DNA of 64,000 nucleotides from assembly GCA_021234155.1 (NCBI GenBank), contig JAJEKV010000141.1:504039-568038 (forward strand), in the 5' to 3' direction. Under the pieces are notes generated by a model. It made no database searches and was not told where the DNA came from. It saw nothing but the letters and a program-made list of their open reading frames with translations. Below are positions 24,201 through 35,211 of this stretch, in pieces. Every line of letters starts with the position of its first letter. Position 1 is the stretch's first letter. A program made the position numbers and the translations under genes. This stretch comes from Isoetes taiwanensis (Eukaryota; Streptophyta; Lycopodiopsida; Isoetales; Isoetaceae).

Positions 24201-25340
24201 TTAGTGATTATACCCAGGATACAGTAACACAGAACCAGGTTCTTTGTGATCAAATCCAAAATACAAAGCCAGTTCTTACAAGTCTTACAGATCGGGTTCT
24301 CAAAGTTAGATATTTGGAAATAACATCTGGCCCCTGCTGCAAAATATGAACTGTATAGGATGGGATTTGAACCCCTTACCAGAAAAAGACGAACCAGAAC
24401 AGAGCAGATGCCTTCTAGAAAAAGATTCGGTATTTTCTGAATGGGATGATGAAATCTGAGTCCCGAAAATCATGATTGATTGCATAATAACAAAGCTAAG
24501 CTTTTATATTCTGATCTTTTCTGCATATATCTGCATCTTTTTAAACTTTTGATTCCATTGCTCATGTTTTGCCTCCTACAACTGGCCAAGGCAGCAAGAA
24601 ATATTTTGGGAAGAAAAATAAAAACCACCTAACACATCCAACAGGTTCCCAGTGTTAAAATCTTGTTGTTGAAGCTTTGCCCATTATCACCATAACCGAA
24701 GCTTAACCATTTGGGAGTTTCTTGTATCCATGCAACTGCCAACTGAATGCCAATGTAAATAATCGCTGAAAAATCTCTGTGCAAAAATAAAAAGACCTTA
24801 GCATAGACGTTGTCTTTCAACGACCTCTGCTTGACGGTGGTCCATTGACGCCATAGTCAGAGTTGCTTGTGACGTCCCCTGCTCATAAACGATGCCCCCG
24901 TGTTTTCTCTTCGTCTATCTCAGGAGCACATGCTAGTTATTTTTGGGTTCATATATGACTCCACGTACCACATCGTAAACGATGCTCCCATCGTATAAGA
25001 AACTGGAGTTCATCCCTCTGGCAATGCACATGCTGATAGAGGTCGTCCACCTAACACCGAACCCTTGCTATCTGATTCATTCTGTCTCCCTCGCGATCGG
25101 GATCGGCCTAGCTGTAGAAGAGTAAATAAATGTAAGCACATAGCATCAAATACACCTAGTTCCACCTCGAAGGGTGGCTCACCATAATATAGCATCTGTA
25201 ACAACAACATCAGTAACATCAATATAAGGGAGATCCTATCCACGGCTCAGACTCGAGGGGATCGACTGACGGCTTGGGTCTCCAGAGGTCAGGCAGACAA
25301 AGTTCATAACAACGGACTTGGCTAGTATAGAACATGGTCG
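21201..25340. other. Intergenic DNA, no supported gene
   Basis: Contains a 128-codon minus ORF (22431-22817) over a stretch where AAGAACGGCTCC-type units recur (about 22583-22710); no family is recognised. A GC-richer patch at 22980-23240 has inverted AACGCCG/CGGCGTT copies. A box-B-like GGGTTCAAATCCC on the minus strand lies near 24365-24380. Otherwise unremarkable. Confidence 0.45.
23329..23465. repeat. 69-bp tandem repeat, two copies
   Basis: A unit starting CATGAGCATATTT and ending ACTACAAGGAATTG occurs at 23329 and again at 23398, with several substitutions. Confidence 0.85.
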
Positions 25341-26259
25341 TGTTGTTTCAAATTGTAAATCCTTTGTTATGCATATAAGATTTAGCTATGCAATATCTTC
25401 ATCTATAAAATAACGAATCATTGAACCTATACATATTAGTTATTGTTCACATGGAATCAGCTTAACTACTGTCTATCGCACAACATGAATTTCTAAAGGA
25501 TATTGCTATGGCAGATTGTGCACCGTTCCCTGAGGGTGAACACTTGGGTCCACAGGATCAACCCACGCATCAGCAACCTGTGTCCTATATGTGGTGCCTG
25601 TGTGGGGACCCTGGAACACTGCATGTTTCTTTGCTCAGATATTCAACTGGCATGGCAGTGGGTCCAGCGCCTCTTGCATTTCTCGCTCTCTAGTCAAGAG
25701 GTTCTTTTGGGGGTGTACCCTAACAGGTGGTCCCAGCTTCAGAGTTTGGCTTTTCATTTATGTAAAGCCTGGTTATTGTGGCTCATTTGGAAGCGACGGC
25801 GCATGAAGGTGTTCAGGAATGCGGAGATGCAGCCTGAGGCTTTGATCCCACAGTTGAGGTACAAACTATATCTTTCTTATCTGGCGTTCCCTCGGAAAGG
25901 GCAGTTCAAAGCAACGGTCTGGGAAAGAACCCTCCACATTGTGGACGGTCTAGGCAGATTTGTAGCTTGAGTCATAGATAGGTACACATGTTTGGTGGGT
26001 GCTCACTCTAGTGGGCAGGAGTACCCTGATATCGCTCATCTTGTATTTATTCTAGAGTAATATTAGTTAATTTCATCTTTCAAAAAAAAAAAAAACCATG
26101 AATTTCTAAAGGAGCCGATCTCATCTGTTCCACAGTTCTACTTGCGTTTATAATAAGATCGATCCTATTTTAGGATCAACCGACTCATTTCATTGCTACC
26201 TTTCTGTAGCAATTTCGGCATGCCAAATTTGGTCGCGAGCTGAGTTTAAGGTATTTGAT
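25341..26259 (-). repeat. Copia A 3' LTR, larger part
   Basis: Homologous to the intact LTR at 55252-55642, beginning TGTTGTTTCAAATTG in both. It is interrupted by the LINE at 25501-26096 and then by the TIR element at 26260. The last 57 bp of this LTR lie at 37581-37637. Confidence 0.9.
25501..26096 (+). mobile_element. 5'-truncated LINE with poly(A) and 17-bp TSD
   Basis: A complete insertion. It carries a 155-codon ORF (25503-25970) with the zf-RVT module of plant LINEs (LCPICGACVGTLEHCMFLC, then Trp-rich WLLWLIWKRRR), a 3' UTR and a poly(A) run to 26095. It is flanked by a perfect 17-bp target duplication CATGAATTTCTAAAGGA (25484-25500 and 26097-26113). The Copia 5' LTR shows the uninterrupted site at 55382. 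The RT core is missing, so it was dead on arrival. Confidence 0.93.
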
Positions 26260-26303
26260 GGGTCCTCGCACGCTACGGGTGGCATAAATGACGCCATTTT
26301 TAG
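26260..26303 (+). repeat. Left terminal inverted repeat
   Basis: Imperfect TIR: 11 identical outer bases GGGTCCTCGCA, then TACGG, then ATTTTTAG, matched by the right end at 37538-37580. Confidence 0.8.
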
Positions 26304-26460
26304 CCCTAAATAATAGCGCTAATTAAGGGGGTGTAACTGAATTTTTAAATTTTATTTTAGCACTAAATCCTGCCCATGGGATCCTAAACCGTCGAACCTT
26401 TCCTCCTTTCCTTCTTTCTTGGAGTTTCTTGGATCGGATTCAGAAACATAGCTACTCCCC

Positions 26461-26760
26461 ATCGAGATCCCCGTACTCTGCTTGATTAATTAGCCGGATC
26501 AAATTGCTGTGACTGTACTGCTCCTACATCAGTAATTATCGAAATCCGTTATTTGTACCAATTTAAACAATTGCCAGTCATTAGATTCAATAAAATCCCC
26601 AATCGAGATCCCATTTCCCTGCTTGGTTAACTGGCCAGATTAAATTGCTGTGACTGTGCTGCTTCCACAGCAGTAATTATCGAATTCGGTTATTTGTACC
26701 ATTCTAAACAATCAATTGCCAGACAATCGAGATCCCATTACCCTGCTTGGTAAAGAGCTC
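26461..26760. repeat. Imperfect ~141-bp tandem repeat, 2.3 copies
   Basis: A unit starting ATCGAGATCC and containing AAATTGCTGTGACTG and GTAATTATCGAA occurs at 26461 and 26602, with a partial copy at 26726. It lies between the left TIR and the RING-H2 gene, possibly in its 5' leader or promoter. Confidence 0.85.
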
Positions 26761-27558
26761 GGATGAACAATTTCTCAGACTCAAGAAAAGTTGTTTTAGT
26801 GGTAAGCATCTAATATTTGTTGACAAATCTTTGGGAATGGTAAATAATATGGAAATAGTTTCATTCTATTATATTTCATGCTTCTATATTGAATACAAAG
26901 GTTAATGTAGCAGGTGTGGAGGATTGCATTCCATCTTTCTTTGATTCATCTCTTTATTAGTGTGATATTTCAAGCTAGAATTTTTTGGGTTTGGCATCAG
27001 CAGAAAGTACAGCGCAGTAATGTTTGGTCGTGCAAGTTCAGTAGTTGATGCTAACAAGTTAAGCATTTGGTACTATGTTTGCAGACAATCAGTTAGCAAA
27101 TGCTAACAGGTTATATTGGCACTATGTTTCGCAGGCAGTACTTGCTAGTTAGTATGTGCTGTGTACGAGTTACTTAGTGATTTCGTTCTATGTTTGCAGG
27201 CAACATTTGCTAAGTAGCAGGTTACATTAACAACGCGAATTTTGTGCTACACTTGCAGGCTCAAATTGTTATTAGCGGCGGTTGCTAAGAAGATGAAGTT
27301 CAGTGCTAAGTTAGAAAGAGTTAGCTGCTATTTAGCATGACATGCTAAGCATTTGCTATTTTACAGACAGTAGGCTCAAGGTAATTGGTGTTGATGACAA
27401 TTAGTAATTATTTGGAAAAAGTAGCAGTTCATTGCTAAGCTCTTAAAGTTAGTACTATTCAGGATACTTAGTGCTATGATTTGGATTGGTTTAGTTTTTT
27501 GCAGACACAATGAAGAACTTCCAGTGATATATAATTTCAAAGCTGGTGTAGGGATAGA

Positions 27559-30530
27559 ATGGCAACAAATAAAACTCAACCTAAAGTGACCATAGACGAA
27601 GAGGAAGCACGGAGGATGTTTGACACATTTGTGTTGCCTTCAGAGGGCATGACCTCTTCAGATGTAAGAAAGGCAGGTGTGGCTGAAGATGAGATAAGCA
27701 AAATATTTGGCTGTGTAAAACTGGTGGGTACCAAGCAAATTTATAAGTTTAGTCGAATGAATCCACTATTTGTGGATCAATTTATGAACATCTACAGAAG
27801 ATGTTACCAAAGAACTGATGTTTGTGTTTGGAGAGATTGGAAAGTTTTTTGCACGGGCATTCACTTTGCATGTGAGAGGACAAAAGATTAACTGGCAGTC
27901 ATTTGTGGTTAAAACGAAGAAAAGTGTTACAGCTAAGGTTGAGAAAGAAGATGAGTATGAGTCCTTATTTCCTCATACAAACGTTGTTGGTTGTGTAGTG
28001 GACTATTCTGTCATCAACTCCTTGATTGCTGAGTTAGATAAGCAGAAGGATGACTTGAATGTTAGAGTTAAAAGTGCAGCCAGTGAAATGAAGGAAAAAA
28101 AAAAGTTGTGGAAGAAGTGCAGTTACGAGGTGGATGCTGCAAAACAGCAAATTGAAGCAGCAAAGGCCAGGTGTGAGCACTCGAGTGTCATTACATTCTT
28201 GTCGTCAATGCTGGTTTCCAAGGAAAAGGAACTTTTGGAGGCGACAACAGCATACACGAGTATGGAGGAAATTCACAAAGAGGTAATTGCTAATGACCTT
28301 TGCAATTACATAGTGCTCAATACTTTTTCTTTCTGCTTCATCATTCTTTTTATTTTTAAACAGGCAGAAGACGAAGAACATAGACTCCAACCAAGGCTGG
28401 AGAAGTTGAAAGAAATAGCTTCATCTCTAAATAAGATGTCTGGACTGCAACTCAACCTTCCATTTTTGGAACATCCAAAATGCTCTACCGTAGCATTTGC
28501 AAGATTACAAAGTTGTTCTTTCTGTACATATGCCTATGACCCACTTTGTGTCTCAGCCATTGTTGCACATTGCATGCACAGTTTTCATCCAATTTGCGCT
28601 TACATATGTTTCTCGAAGAGATCAACTTGTCCCTCTTGTGAGAGCCAGATGCCTCATAATTGGTTCAGGTCCATTGGACTTCCATGTCGATCTGCAATGA
28701 AATCTGCTCCCAATAATAGTGCAGTGCAGTCCATTGAAAAGAGTCAAGATCCATCATTAAGCACACCTGCTGACTTAGAGGAGCCTGATATAATTATGCA
28801 ATCCATTGAAGATTGCATTTTATTATCTTCCACAAGCCCAAACTTGAAGAGAGACAATGCTAAACAAAGTAATAGTTGTAAAAGACTGAAAAGTAAGTTA
28901 TTCTTGTGAAGTATAACTACTTTGGATTTTTCTTCTATAAGTACTTATTTAGTTTGATAATTTGAATGATGCAGGCTCAAGTTTGGATATTTCAAACTCT
29001 ATAGTTGACATTTCTAACAGAATTGAAGACAATGTTGTGCAAGTAATAGATGAAGAATGTGAAGCAGTGTTGAAGAATATAGATGATTATGTTTCCAATT
29101 TGGACAAACGTGCTGATATTGTGGAGAAGACAATCACAGAGAAAGAAACTGATTTGGCATCAGTTGGAGAATCTCCTTCTAAGAATAATTCCAAGCAGGT
29201 TTCCTCCAGCAAACGAGCTCCATCCAAATCAATAACTAAGAAACTAAGGTGATTCTAGTGTGTTTCTTTCTGCCTGTTGTACTGATATAATTTCTCTAAA
29301 ACAGAGCACTACCACACGCAAGTTAATCCAACACTGGAACATGGCCCACACCAGTACTTGAAAGCGCATATATCTATGAAGAAACGGAGAGCTATTGCCT
29401 CCGTGAGGACGGGGTCCCATCATCTCAGAATTGAAACAGGTCGTTGGACTACAGATGGAGGGCAGAGAATCCCCCGGCATGAGAGAATATGCCAGTGTTG
29501 CCACATGCGGACAGTAGAGGATGAGCACCATGCTCTGCAAGAGTGTCCGGCATATACGCATATCCGAGCAACACATGCTGATCTTAGATGCTCTGAGGCA
29601 CCGCTGCATCAATTGCTAGCATCGCCAATGGTTGCACGTCTCGCATCCTACATTTTGCAAGTCTCTACCGTCAGAGAATCCCTTACAGGACAAGGGATCT
29701 GAGAGCCTACTACCAGGGTTTTTCCTCCCATGTGGGGTTTTTTCATCCCAGTAGTAGGGACACATTGTATAGTAGCATTTGTCTTTTGGTGTGGTTTTAT
29801 CTGCTTTGTGTACTGCATGTACCGTCTCATAGGTCAAGTTTGGCCTCCGCGGACGTTAAAATATACTTCCTTCCTTCCTTCCTTCTAATAGTTGTCATTG
29901 CACAGTGCTAGTGTTGTTGGCAAGAAGCTTTTGGTTATTGAGCCAGAGGATTTCCTGTACAAGGTTTTTAAAAAGGCTAAAGCAGTACCTGATGTGGTGG
30001 AAGGTGTCCAACTTCTTCCATCAAGAAAAGAAGTTTTTGCTGTCAGGCCAGGGGCAGTGCAGTTCATGCATTTCGTCACCGAACATTTTGCTGTTGGTAT
30101 ATGGTCTTCCAATCACTCAGTGATTAGCTGCTTGAGGTCTTTCATTCCTCAGTCCTTAGTGGATAAGTTTCTTTTCAAATGGATGGTGCATCCTTTGAAA
30201 ATGAATGGAGGAACTTCTTGCTACATCAAAAAACTCACAAAAGTTTATGAGAAATGTCCAGAATTTAGCATGAGGACAACTTTGCTGATTGATCCTTACA
30301 GATACGTGAATTTTAAGAATAATGCAGATTCCTGCATCACACCAAGGTCCTTCATGCCTGACATAAATGACGGTGATTACCTGTTGAAGACTATGGTACC
30401 TTACTTGGAGAAGCTAATAACAGAAGTGAACGTAATTGCTTATGTACAGAGGTCTGTGCATTTTCGAAATCAGTATGATGAAAAAAGCACAAAAGCATTG
30501 GAGGTACTAAAGACCATGGACTTGTCCTAA
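27559..30530 (+). CDS. RING-H2 / coiled-coil / FCP1-like fusion protein
   Basis: Exons 27559-28282, 28364-28892, 28975-29248 and 29906-30530; introns are GT-AG with matching phases. Exon 1 needs a one-base frame change between 27815 and 27851 (a T6 run is in range). Order: an N-terminal helical domain with KFFARAFTLH; a Lys/Glu coiled coil; a canonical RING-H2 finger at about 28512-28640 (Cys-x2-Cys-x15-Cys-x-His-x2-His-x2-Cys-x10-Cys-x2-Cys), which normally recruits ubiquitin E2; an acidic linker; and a C-terminal FCP1/NIF-type HAD domain in the last exon. That domain keeps FAVRPGAVQFM, GIWSSNHSV, CYIKKLTKVYEKC and SCITPRSFM, but the catalytic DxDxT loop reads LLVIEPEDFLY, so both Asp are Glu, and the later acidic motif is LIDPYRY. 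It is probably a binding pseudophosphatase. The gene lies inside the TIR element; intron 3 holds a LINE fragment. Confidence 0.75.
29300..29886 (+). mobile_element. LINE 3' fragment in intron 3
   Basis: ORF 29358-29702 holds the same C-terminal module as 10246-10524: GSHHLRIETGRW, CQCC, VEDEHHALQECPAYTHIR. It is followed by about 180 bp of 3' sequence ending in a TTCC microsatellite (29867-29886). It sits in the intron between exons 3 and 4 of the RING/FCP1 gene, in the same orientation, leaving the splice sites intact. Confidence 0.65.
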
Positions 30531-31059
30531 ACTGTTGTATGTTTTTTTAATATTAGATCCCTTTTTTATTGTAATTTGGTGTTTATCAACACCACAAACG
30601 TTTAAAGAACTTTATAATTCTCTGGTATGCAGTTCCCGTTATAATAGGCTCAAATATCCCGCATGCTTTGGCCACAAAATATCCCATATGATCAAAAGAG
30701 CAACCCCAAAGTTAGCACAAACCTAACACAAAGTTAGCAATATCCCACATGCATATATTACAAAATTCGTGCGCATATATAAATAATTTTTTGCTGCTTC
30801 ATTGAAGAGTGTGGATAGAGATTAGATGATGAAAGGCTATGGCTCTTTGGCTTGTAATCTTCAGTTACAGGCCAGAGTGTCATGACCTTTCAAAATGTAA
30901 TCCTCGTCCACCCTTTTTTTTAGTAATGGGCTCAAATATCCCACATGCATTCAATGTTCCACATGTTACCAAATCAACATTTGCCAAATCAACAAATGCC
31001 AAATGAATGGATTATGTTAAGGCATATTGTGTACCTATGCAATTTTGACCTACGCTCTT

Positions 31060-31375
31060 CTATGCATTATGTTAAGGCATATTGTGTAAGTCAACAATTT
31101 TTACCCCTAAGCTAAAGTTTGACTTTCATTGACCAACATGTTTGGTAAAACGTGAGTCAACAATTTTCAAGTCAACAAGTGTGAATCACCCCCAAGCATT
31201 TGGTAAAGCATAAGTCAACAATTTTGACCTATGCTATTCTATGCATTATGTTAAGGCATATTGTATAAGACAACAATTTTCAAGTCAACAAGTGTGAATC
31301 ACCCCCTTTGTTACATGTTTGACTTTCATTGACCAACATGTTTGGTGAAGCGTAAGTCAATAATTTTGAAGTCAA
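31060..31375. repeat. Diverged ~200-bp direct duplication
   Basis: GCATTATGTTAAGGCATATT (31068, 31250), TTTGACTTTCATTGACCAAC (about 31119, 31318) and AAGTCAACAAGTGTGAATCA (about 31168, 31280) recur in the same order, with a shorter relative near 31015. The rest of 30531-31631 has no gene. Confidence 0.75.
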
Positions 31376-31631
31376 CAAGCAATTTACACTAACTAATTAC
31401 AATTACAATTACTAAACAAGTGCCAAGCCAACATAAGATGATTGGTGTCCAAAAAAGAATGGCCATTTCAGGATAGATATTTTTTTTTAATGTTTTAGAA
31501 AATAAAATTATGGTCATTTCGAGGTAATTACATTTCACTTCCTATCCTACTAAATCATTACGATTAAGATACTAATGGTACGAAAATCCTAAAATCGTAG
31601 CCTACGAAATTAATTTCACGCAAGCCTTTAT

Positions 31632-32252
31632 ATGGTCGTGAGGGAGAAACATCGTCCAATTCTCCCAAACAGAATGCCGAAGCGCTGCCACTGCCGCTCT
31701 GCTTCCCCTGCCCCTGGCCCTTCCAAACGCCGAGAATTGATTTCCCTGCCTTTGCCAGAGCTCTTCGCGAGTTATGGCATAGGTTCTTGGCTAATTCCTG
31801 TTAAGGAGCCCAAAGAAGACCACCTCGATTTTTCCGAAACCAATTTTCTAGAAAGCCCCGAGCCTTCTGAAGACACAAGCTATGATTCCAGCAGCACAAG
31901 CTATGATTCTGAGCTTTCTTCTGAGGTGGATTTTTCAGAAGTTGATTCTTCCGAGGTGGATTCTTCCGAGATGCAGCACTTTGATTCAGAAGACGAGGTC
32001 TGGAGCGAATCTTCGGGAACCAGCGAAGAAGAAGACTCAGACCCTGAAGAAGAGGAAGATCTTTTTGAATTTCAAAATTGGCTGGAGAGTAAGTTGTATG
32101 CTTTTCATTTTTTGCTTTCCTTCCCTTAGGGCTTTCTAACTTTCTGAATTTTTGTTACAGAAGACCCTACAGCTCATGAAGACAGGCTTTGCTTTTTTTT
32201 TTTTCTTTTGATCAAGTTCTTCTGAAACAGGCCTTTTATGCCTTTATAAATT
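31632..32252 (+). CDS. Acidic Ser/Glu-rich protein, unknown
   Basis: Exon 1 from 31632 (upstream-most start; an ATG at 31671 may be the true one), ending at a GTAAG donor near 32089. A TTGTTACAG acceptor ends at about 32160, and the frame continues to a TGA near 32252. The N-terminus is basic, with Cys/Arg and Pro; the C-terminal half is a run of Asp/Ser/Glu with repeated SEVDSSEVD units and DPEEEEDLFEF. This is low-complexity and probably disordered. No family is recognised. It sits midway in the TIR element between the RING/FCP1 gene and the transposase, so it may be a third element gene. The T-rich run in exon 2 makes the end uncertain. Confidence 0.45.
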
Positions 32253-32264
32253 TTTGAAAAATAG

Positions 32265-32720
32265 ATGCTATAGGCCTTAGTGCCTTTCACTGTAATGGCC
32301 TTGTGCCGACCCTTCTGTGAAACAGGCCTTAATGCCTTTGATTGTAATGGATGTGCTGACCCTTCTGTAATACAAACCTTAGTGCCTACTTTAATAGATG
32401 ATGGCCTTGTGCCTTTCTGAAATTTTTTGGTTTTGTTTTCTGTTTTAATCAATTGGTTTTGTTAGCACTTTTGTAATACCTTTTTATTATACCTTGTGCC
32501 TTCAGTTTAATCCAGGCCTTTTGCCTTTTGTTTAATCCAGGTCTTAGTGCCTTTAATTATAATAGCCTTGTGCCGACTGTAATCCAGGCCTTGTGCCTTC
32601 TGTAATCCAGGCCTTAGTGCCTTCTTTAATGTGAATGATGGCCTTGTGCCTTTCTGTAAATTTGTGGTTTTGTTATACCTTGTGCCCTGTGTAAATTTAT
32701 GCCTTGTGTCTTTTTCTAAT
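32265..32720. repeat. Degenerate GCCTT minisatellite
   Basis: Over 450 bp, variants of AGGCCTTAGTGCCTTTCTGT and GTAATGGCCTTGTGCC recur about ten times at irregular 30-60 bp spacing, immediately 3' of the acidic ORF. The minus ORF at 32174-32452 is a by-product. Confidence 0.8.
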
Positions 32721-34879
32721 TCTGTTGTACTTACATGTTTTACCTTGTAAATTGGTTTTGTTATACCTTGTACTTAGATGTTTTACCTTGTATATTGGCC
32801 TCAGTGTCCTGTCTATATACCAGCAATTTAAAATACTATGAAACACCAACAGTTGAAATTGATTGGAATTTGGAATTCATTCAACATTCGAGTACAAAAT
32901 TCTGTAACTGAAGCATAAAAAATGAGAATGCACAATACGGAAACTTCTTTATATTCATAAAAGTACTGATACAGTACCCTTTACACAATTGCTCTTTCCA
33001 CTATTCTAACAACGTAGGAAGCCTCTCTAGAATATCTTGTTCTTCTTTGGCACTTAGAGTGTAAACCACTCCTCGCTTAACAACGTGCTTTGCTTGAACC
33101 AACCTGACTTTGTTCTTTGCAACTTGAGTGGCATAAACAATTGCTTTATTTCCTCTACAAAACTTGTAGCTGGATTTACAATTCACCAACTTCTCATAGT
33201 ATGTCCCTTCTATGACTTCACAAACTTCTGCCCTTGCATATCTACAAAGTCTTCTAACACCAAGTACTTAGCTTTGGTACATAGGATAAGGTAGAATTTC
33301 ACATTCTCGTGATTGTTATTTGGAGCCACCACTGCAAAGACATCACCTATAGGAACTTGCATGCTACATAAGTCAGCGCTGCCAATATATGCTTCTTCTC
33401 CTTCATCATGTACTTCTTCAATAATAGCTTTGATGGGTTGTACCACAACTAGTTCAAACTTCTTAGTATATGATACATTGGGGCAAGATTCCCAATTCAA
33501 ATCTAAACAATATGTGCAAAAGCAAGAGAGGTTTCTGACCTATAAATGTGTCATGTGATTTGAACACCCATGGAAACAATGAAGGTTTCTAGATCCTTCA
33601 ATAGGACGTGCTTCCCACTGATTTTTTCTGTCCACTTGTCCTATTTCAATCTCCCAAAAAGTTCTACTTACAGTTTAAATCTTCTTTTTATATGTTGTGG
33701 GTGTTGCTGTTGACATGTACTGCTTTAGCCATTCCACCACCTCGTGTGCATTGGTCATCTTGCTGCCCTTCAACTGTGCTGCTCTCAAAGCCCTCTTTAT
33801 TACTGCTCTTGCACCATCATGTTCTCCCTTCCCATGGCCAGAGCACTAAAAATTCCATATCATGTCTAAACTTGTTAAAGATTTGAATCTAGCATCAAAA
33901 TAAAATGATTTTTTACCTTTGAATTGTGAGGCTGCACCATCTGAGAAGACATAATGCTTCTTCAAAGTGATTTCCTTCTCTTGCATCCAATGATTGTGTA
34001 AGAGAAAGCAATGGTGCACAAACAAAGAATCATGTTTTCTGTCATCAGATATATAAAAATGTTCTTCCTTGATCATTTTTTGTGTCTCAGAATCCCTTCT
34101 ATATGCGAGGTGCACAAGAATAGTGATCTACTCATTATGCCAATGCTTGGACTGGACTTCATTCTGCTCCTTGAAAGAGTAATTCTCTGCAAAGTCAACC
34201 ACTGATACAATAGTATCATCAACAAACTGTTTCAAGAGTTGTCTAAACATAGCTTGCGCCATTTATACACGAAATTATGTGTCACAAACTCCTTTGCTTT
34301 AGATCCGAAGGTTTCCATCAAAACATTGAGGGTGAAGTCTCAGAATATTGATGCTCAATTCTTTTTTGGGTTTGCCATTTTTATCCTTACCAATTTCAAT
34401 GTAGTCTATGTTCTCCCAAGTGATTTTTTGAGGTAATCGTCCTTTGTTTCTTCTTTTGGACACCTTTCCATTTTGTCCACACCACATTTGCTCTGAGGGT
34501 TCGACAAGCATGCTTCATTGTGCCACTCCTCACCTTCGGGGCTTTGGGCAAACCATGCTTCTCCACATGTCATTTAGATCGCCCAAACATGTCTTGCTGC
34601 ATTGCACCCTACTTGGCTTGTCGTGGTGGTCACATATCTTGTACTCACAAGTGCAATGCGCACCATGCACCATGGACTTTTTCCTCATGTTCTTCACCCT
34701 TCCCTCAAAGATTGACATCCTCTCATGATAGACGCAACAACATGTATTGAATTCAGATAGCTTTACAATAAAGTAAGGCTTTAATTTCTCGAAGGCTCTC
34801 TGCTTAATTTGAACATCTAGATTGTCTTACTTGAAACTAGTGAAGAATTCTGTCTGCAGAATAAGAATAGAAAACTACT

Positions 34880-35210
34880 TAGTAAATGCTAATGCTAATA
34901 CCACTAGAAAAAACAACTGCTAATGAATAGCAACTTAAAACTAATTACTGATTCCATTAGCATTACAACATAACCCTTAGCAAACCAAACCACTAACCAG
35001 TGCTAGGACATTGAGATGAAAGCATTGCTAATCTGTAGTGGTAGGTGGTGTTTCACTAACTACAGATTAAGTTTAGTGCTAACATTGACAAAATTACTAA
35101 CAGTGGAACAACATTAACGAAATTAGTAATATTAGCACTGTCATTTACAAAATCACTAACAGTGGCACTAACATCAACACAATTACTAAACGTGGCACCA
35201 ACATTATAAA
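34880..35210. repeat. AGTGCTAAC-rich subterminal minisatellite
   Basis: TTAGCA/TGCTAA hexamers are dense here. From 35080 a ~33-bp unit (ACTAACAGTGGCACTAACAT and variants) repeats about four times. The same hexamer is enriched at 27030-27480 near the other end of the element. Confidence 0.7.
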
Positions 35211-35211
35211 G

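Noticed and set aside
24361-24430. Possible tRNA gene (box-B-like GGGTTCAAATCCC on minus)
   Set aside because: No cloverleaf could be drawn by eye and the A-box region is poor; at most SINE debris.
33313-34750. Several plus-strand ORFs over the transposase region
   Set aside because: Shadows of the minus-strand transposase pseudogene, which has the coherent motifs.
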